A stretch of DNA of 64,000 nucleotides, from the NCBI GenBank assembly GCA_947501445.1, contig CANMVS010000016.1, positions 62,001-126,000 on the forward strand, in the 5' to 3' direction. The stretch's first letter is position 1. Each line of letters opens with the position of its first letter. The notes under the pieces were generated by a model. It worked only from the letters and a program-made list of their open reading frames with translations, did not search any database and was not told the origin of the DNA. A program made the position numbers and the translations under genes. Shown in pieces: positions 60,663-64,000 of this stretch. Source of the stretch: an uncultured Rhizobiaceae group bacterium. GTDB lineage: Bacteria > Pseudomonadota > Alphaproteobacteria > Rhizobiales > Rhizobiaceae.

Positions 60663-60686
60663 CCCCACACAAAAGGACTCATTTCT

Positions 60687-61124
60687 ATGACGCAACCAAC
60701 CACTGCCAGGTTTGGTAAATTTCGGGTTTTGCTCGGCAATACCGCCGACCCAATCGTCTACGCAGCACCGTGCGGCTTCACCAGTAAGTCGCTGTCCCTC
60801 ACCAAGAACCTGACCGACGTCAATCTTCCCGATTGCGACGATCCCGATGCTGTTTCTTGGGTTGGCCGGGACGCGGAAAGTCTGTCGGCGTCCGTATCCG
60901 GTGAAGGTGTTCTTGCATCTGAATCAGTCGAAACATGGCTTGATGCATGGGAGGACAGCGACGCCATTCCGGTCAAAATCGAAGTTGAATTCGCGGCCAA
61001 AACCGTAACCTGGACTGGCCTCATGCATGTATCAACATTTACGGCCGGCGCAGAACAGGGCGGTCGCGTGACTGCTTCCGTTGAACTGCAATCCGATGGT
61101 GAACTGACACGGGCGGTTGCCTAA
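60687..61124 (+). CDS. Major tail tube protein
   Basis: 145 residues, beta-rich: 'CGFTSKSLSLTKNLTDVNLP' and 'GRVTASVELQSDGELTRAVA'. Matches the tail tube proteins of this type. AAAGGA is 10 bases upstream. Last base overlaps the chaperone start. Confidence 0.9.
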   Translation: MTQPTTARFGKFRVLLGNTADPIVYAAPCGFTSKSLSLTKNLTDVNLPDCDDPDAVSWVGRDAESLSASVSGEGVLASESVETWLDAWEDSDAIPVKIEVEFAAKTVTWTGLMHVSTFTAGAEQGGRVTASVELQSDGELTRAVA

Positions 61125-61483
61125 TGAGCCGTGATGCGCGGTTAGAGTTGACGTTCGGTGACGGGGATTATTCTTTCCGTCTTGGTTGGGGTGAACTTGC
61201 CGAGTTGCAGGAAAAATGTGACGCGGGACCATACGTTGTTTTACAGAGATTGATGGACAGCACTTGGAAGTTGAACGACATTTCGCACACAATCCGGTTG
61301 GGGTTGATTGGCGGTGGAATGGTGCCTGTCGATGCTTTGAAACTCGTGCGGTGCTACGTTGAAGACAGACCACCCGCCGAAAATTTACTGTATGCGCAAG
61401 CCATACTAACCGCCGGTGTTATGGGAGCGGAGGACGAGACGCCGGGGGAGCCAGAAGCGGCGGACGAACCGGAGAAAAACTAA
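61124..61483 (+). CDS. Tail assembly chaperone (GTA-type), upstream frame
   Basis: 119 residues. 'LTFGDGDYSFRLGWGELAEL' is the typical start of the gene-transfer-agent-related chaperone family. It ends at GAG AAA AAC TAA; a -1 shift there would continue into the downstream frame with CTA AAC TCC. Such shifts are conserved in tail chaperones of long-tailed phages. Confidence 0.87.
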   Translation: MSRDARLELTFGDGDYSFRLGWGELAELQEKCDAGPYVVLQRLMDSTWKLNDISHTIRLGLIGGGMVPVDALKLVRCYVEDRPPAENLLYAQAILTAGVMGAEDETPGEPEAADEPEKN

Positions 61484-61539
61484 ACTCCCTTCCGAATGGA
61501 AAAATTCGTTTCGCCGCTATCTATGGGAATGGTGCCGCG

Positions 61540-61692
61540 ATGGGTTTCACGCCGCAACAAATAAACGACATGTCCATTTGGCAATATGCGTCTGCGCTTG
61601 AAGGTTACATCGCCGCAAACAGCACCGAAGATGCAGGACTATCTGACAAAGAAACCGACGAATTGTGGGATTGGTTGCAGGCTAAAGGTTAG
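61540..61692 (+). CDS. Tail assembly chaperone, downstream frame
   Basis: 50 residues from ATG 61540, 'MGFTPQQINDMSIWQYASAL' and EGYIAAN, resembling the small second chaperone of GTA-like tails. Its open frame extends upstream (KLNSLPNGKIRFAAIYGNGA) to the end of the previous gene, so it is more likely made by a -1 frameshift at about 61475-61480 than from its own start. Confidence 0.75.
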   Translation: MGFTPQQINDMSIWQYASALEGYIAANSTEDAGLSDKETDELWDWLQAKG

Positions 61693-62006
61693 TGGTAATC
61701 AGTTACCCTGCATTCTGCGTGCGCCACACCCTGTGAACGCGCGATAGAAGCCGTGTCGTACGCGTAACCGCCAGCATCTACATTGGAGATTATCGCTTTC
61801 CCGATGGCTAGTGCGCGTTTATTCTTATCCAAAAACGCACAGTCTACAAAAATCATTTCCAAGGATTTTCCGGTGTTGTTGGTGATCTTGAGAACCAAAT
61901 CTGAAATCCCCTTACTGGCAGTGAAATTCTGAACATCGATTTCGATGTCACCCGCGAATGTGGGGCCACTTGCAGCGATAAACACAGCCAATATCAACGC
62001 ACGCAT
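61689..62006 (-). CDS. Secreted protein inserted antisense in the tail operon
   Basis: 105 residues from ATG 62006. Signal peptide MRALILAVFIAASGPTFA, cleaved before GDIEID. The mature part is a beta-sandwich-like domain ('LVLKITNNTGKSLEMIFVDC') with two cysteines. It occupies the exact gap between chaperone and tape-measure genes, antisense to them, as accessory genes often do. Expression in the lysogen is likely; role unknown. Confidence 0.75.
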   Translation of the reverse strand: MRALILAVFIAASGPTFAGDIEIDVQNFTASKGISDLVLKITNNTGKSLEMIFVDCAFLDKNKRALAIGKAIISNVDAGGYAYDTASIARSQGVAHAECRVTDYH

Positions 62007-62027
62007 ATCCATTCCAAGGTCCATCCA

Positions 62028-64000
62028 TGCCAAAACAAAATATTGAGCAGCTGATAGTTCAGTTGTCAGCCGACATCAAAAGATACGAGAATGCTCTTCG
62101 AAAGGCAAATGGTCAGACGAACAAAACAGCGCGCCATATTGAAAATCGTTTCAACAAGATGAACCGAAATATTTCATCAGGCGCACGGAGGCTTGGTCGT
62201 ATTCTCGCCGGTGGTTTTGTTGGTCGCGCAGCACTGATTGGTGCTCGCGAATTATTGGATTCGGCAACACGCATTGATAATGCATTAAAAATTGCCGGAC
62301 TCAGTGGAAAACAGCTTACGGATGTTTACGGCAAATTATTCGAGAGTGCTATCAAAAATGGCGCCCCATTCGAAACGCTTGTTGACCTTTATGGCAAAGC
62401 GGCACTCGCCCAAAAAGAGTTAAAAGTCACGTCAGCCGAATTGCTTCGATTTACAGACAATGTCGCAATATCTTTGCGTGTGGCTGGTAAGAGCGCATCT
62501 GAATCTCGTGGCGCCCTCATTCAGTTGTCGCAGGCTATTGGCGGTGGCATCGTTCGTGCAGAAGAATTCAACGCGATTCTTGAAGGTGCCTTACCGATTG
62601 CACAGGCGACTGCTCGCGGACTGAAGGAAGCTGGCGGTTCAGTCGCGAAACTACGCAAATTGATTATCGATGGCAAGGTTTCGTCGGAGGCATTTTTTCG
62701 GGCATTTGAAGCTGGCGCTCCTATCCTTGAAGACAAGGTCAAAAATGCGGAACTAACCATCGCGCAATCAATGGAGAATGTTAGGACCGCACTCACTGGT
62801 GCGACCACTAAGTTCGATGACGCAACAAGCGCTAGCAGAAATTTTGCAAAAGCAATTAACTCAATTGGCGATGTTATCAATCAGTTTGATATCGCTCCCA
62901 TATTGGACAAAATTGACGAACTAAACAACGCCCTTGGCAACTTTGGCAACAATCCCATTTTCCGCAGGCTAAACGAGTTGATTGGCACTGATGTCGGCGA
63001 GGGACAATTCTTTCCAGGCGAAGGTGTCATAGATCGTGATGACCTATCCGCGGGTAAGGTGAGGCAGTTCGCTGTCAACCAAAAAACGGGGCGTTTGCCT
63101 AGCGCTAGTGTCGGGGATATCACGGAAGTTTCGCTCGACGACTTCGCTCTACCGGAAGACGATAAAAAAGCCGCAAAAAGGCTTAAACGTTTCGAGCGTG
63201 AAATCGAACTCATCAAAGACCGTACGGCAGCCATCCATGCCGAAACCGATGCGCAGTCCGGTCTGAATCCGTTGGTCGAAGACTATGGTTATACGGTAGA
63301 AAAAGCCGCTGCGGTACACGAATTAATGACAGCGGCACATCGTGCCGGTATCGCAGTCACACCAGAACTAAGAGCCAAGATAGATGAACTTGCCGAAGGG
63401 TATGCGAACGCCGTTGTTGAAGCCGAACGTCTTGCGGAAGCGCAGGACAATATGCGTGAAAGCGCGGAAGAAATGCGCGACCTCGGACAAGATTCCCTTG
63501 GCGGATTCATCTCCGATCTGCGGCGCGGCGTAACCGAAACTGATGCGCTGGCAAACGCATTGGGTAAGGTTGCCGACAAGCTGTTCGAAATCAGCCTGGA
63601 CTCCTTGTTCAGTGGTTTCGGCGGCGGTGGGTTCAGTTTTCCAAAGCTTTTTGGTTTCGCCAAAGGCGGCATTGCTGCACACGGTCGGCCACAACCACTA
63701 CCAACATTCGCAAAAGGCGGCGTGTCAAGTTCAGCGTCTATATTCGGCGAAGCCGGACCCGAAGCAGCCGTTCCATTGCCTGACGGCAAGCGGATTCCTG
63801 TCGATCTTCGAATGCCTGATATTCGCGGAATGCGCGGTGGTGGTGAGCACATTCGTATCTCACTTCAAGCCGATCCGGGCGTTATCGCCGAAATCGCCGA
63901 CCAGCGTATCGAGACTAAAACAGGCAACATAATTAACGTTTCTGTTGAGCAGGCGCGGCAAGCAGCAACGGCTGATTTTGCCGCAAATTCAGAAGAAGCT
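62028..64000 (+). CDS. Tape measure protein (3' end off window)
   Basis: The open frame begins MPKQNIEQLIVQLSADIKRY and continues past the right edge. It contains the TMP_2-like core ('LGRILAGGFVGRAALIGARE', 'GKSASESRGALIQLSQAIGG', 'VRAEEFNAILEGALPIAQAT') and the C-terminal motifs 'GFAKGGIAAHGRPQPLPTFA' and 'IFGEAGPEAAVPLP'. It sets tail length and may open the inner membrane during injection. At over 657 residues it is nearly complete. Confidence 0.93.

Noticed and set aside
62028-64000. Search for the right prophage boundary (attR)
   Set aside because: The tape-measure frame is open at the right edge, so the prophage continues beyond the window; no repeat of the tRNA-Thr 3' end was seen.

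Overview
The window looks like the chromosome of a Hyphomicrobiales-type (Rhizobiales) alphaproteobacterium of moderate G+C. It has two parts: a chromosomal segment (1 to about 19,512) and the left three quarters of an integrated long-tailed prophage (about 19,513 to the right edge, where it is cut inside the tape-measure gene). The lineage call rests on the housekeeping order murA, DUF2948, hisD, UPF0262, low-molecular-weight phosphatase, infA, maf, yacG, tRNA-Phe, which is familiar from Hyphomicrobiales, and on the protein sequences themselves. No database search was possible.

Chromosomal part: a soluble chemotaxis receptor running off the left edge, a P-loop ATPase with a polytopic membrane protein, a classical autotransporter, an ICMT-like methyltransferase, a sulfite-oxidase-family enzyme, a small lipoprotein, an alpha/beta hydrolase divergent from an ArsR regulator and a broken transporter (flanked by two copies of a 105-bp repeat), two paralogous small secreted proteins, and the housekeeping cluster. 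tRNA-Thr(GGT) at 19,438-19,512 is the apparent integration site.

Prophage part: (i) leftward: integrase with overlapping excisionase-like protein, then a tightly overlapping operon of small genes including an HNH nuclease, an SPFH/prohibitin protein and a stand-alone MutS domain I-like protein, ending at an S24-type self-cleaving repressor; (ii) rightward early genes: a Sak4-like ATPase, DUF669 protein, sliding clamp, Cas4/RecB-like nuclease, SF2 helicase, two DNA methyltransferases, HNH nuclease, primase-polymerase/helicase and SRAP protein; (iii) an accessory island (about 41.2-44.2 kb) with two further copies of the small secreted protein family, another secreted protein and a LuxR-type regulator; (iv) a second early block (44.6-50.3 kb) with a VRR-NUC nuclease, a lipoprotein hydrolase and unknowns; (v) a roughly 490-nt gene-free segment with many hairpins; (vi) a late HK97-like module: HNH, small and large terminase, portal, protease, capsid, connectors, tail tube, tail chaperones and tape measure, with a secreted-protein gene inserted antisense.

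Four signals tie the prophage together. Four promoters share one layout, a palindrome of the type GCGANNTCGC centred in a 17-bp spacer, and probably form the repressor regulon. C/A-only CACCAC leaders sit just upstream of many early genes on both strands. A peptide motif ANDN, the start of the alphaproteobacterial tmRNA (SsrA) degradation tag, occurs in at least a dozen early proteins, several times near a C-terminus ending in AA. A family of small secreted proteins occurs twice in the chromosome and twice in the prophage.
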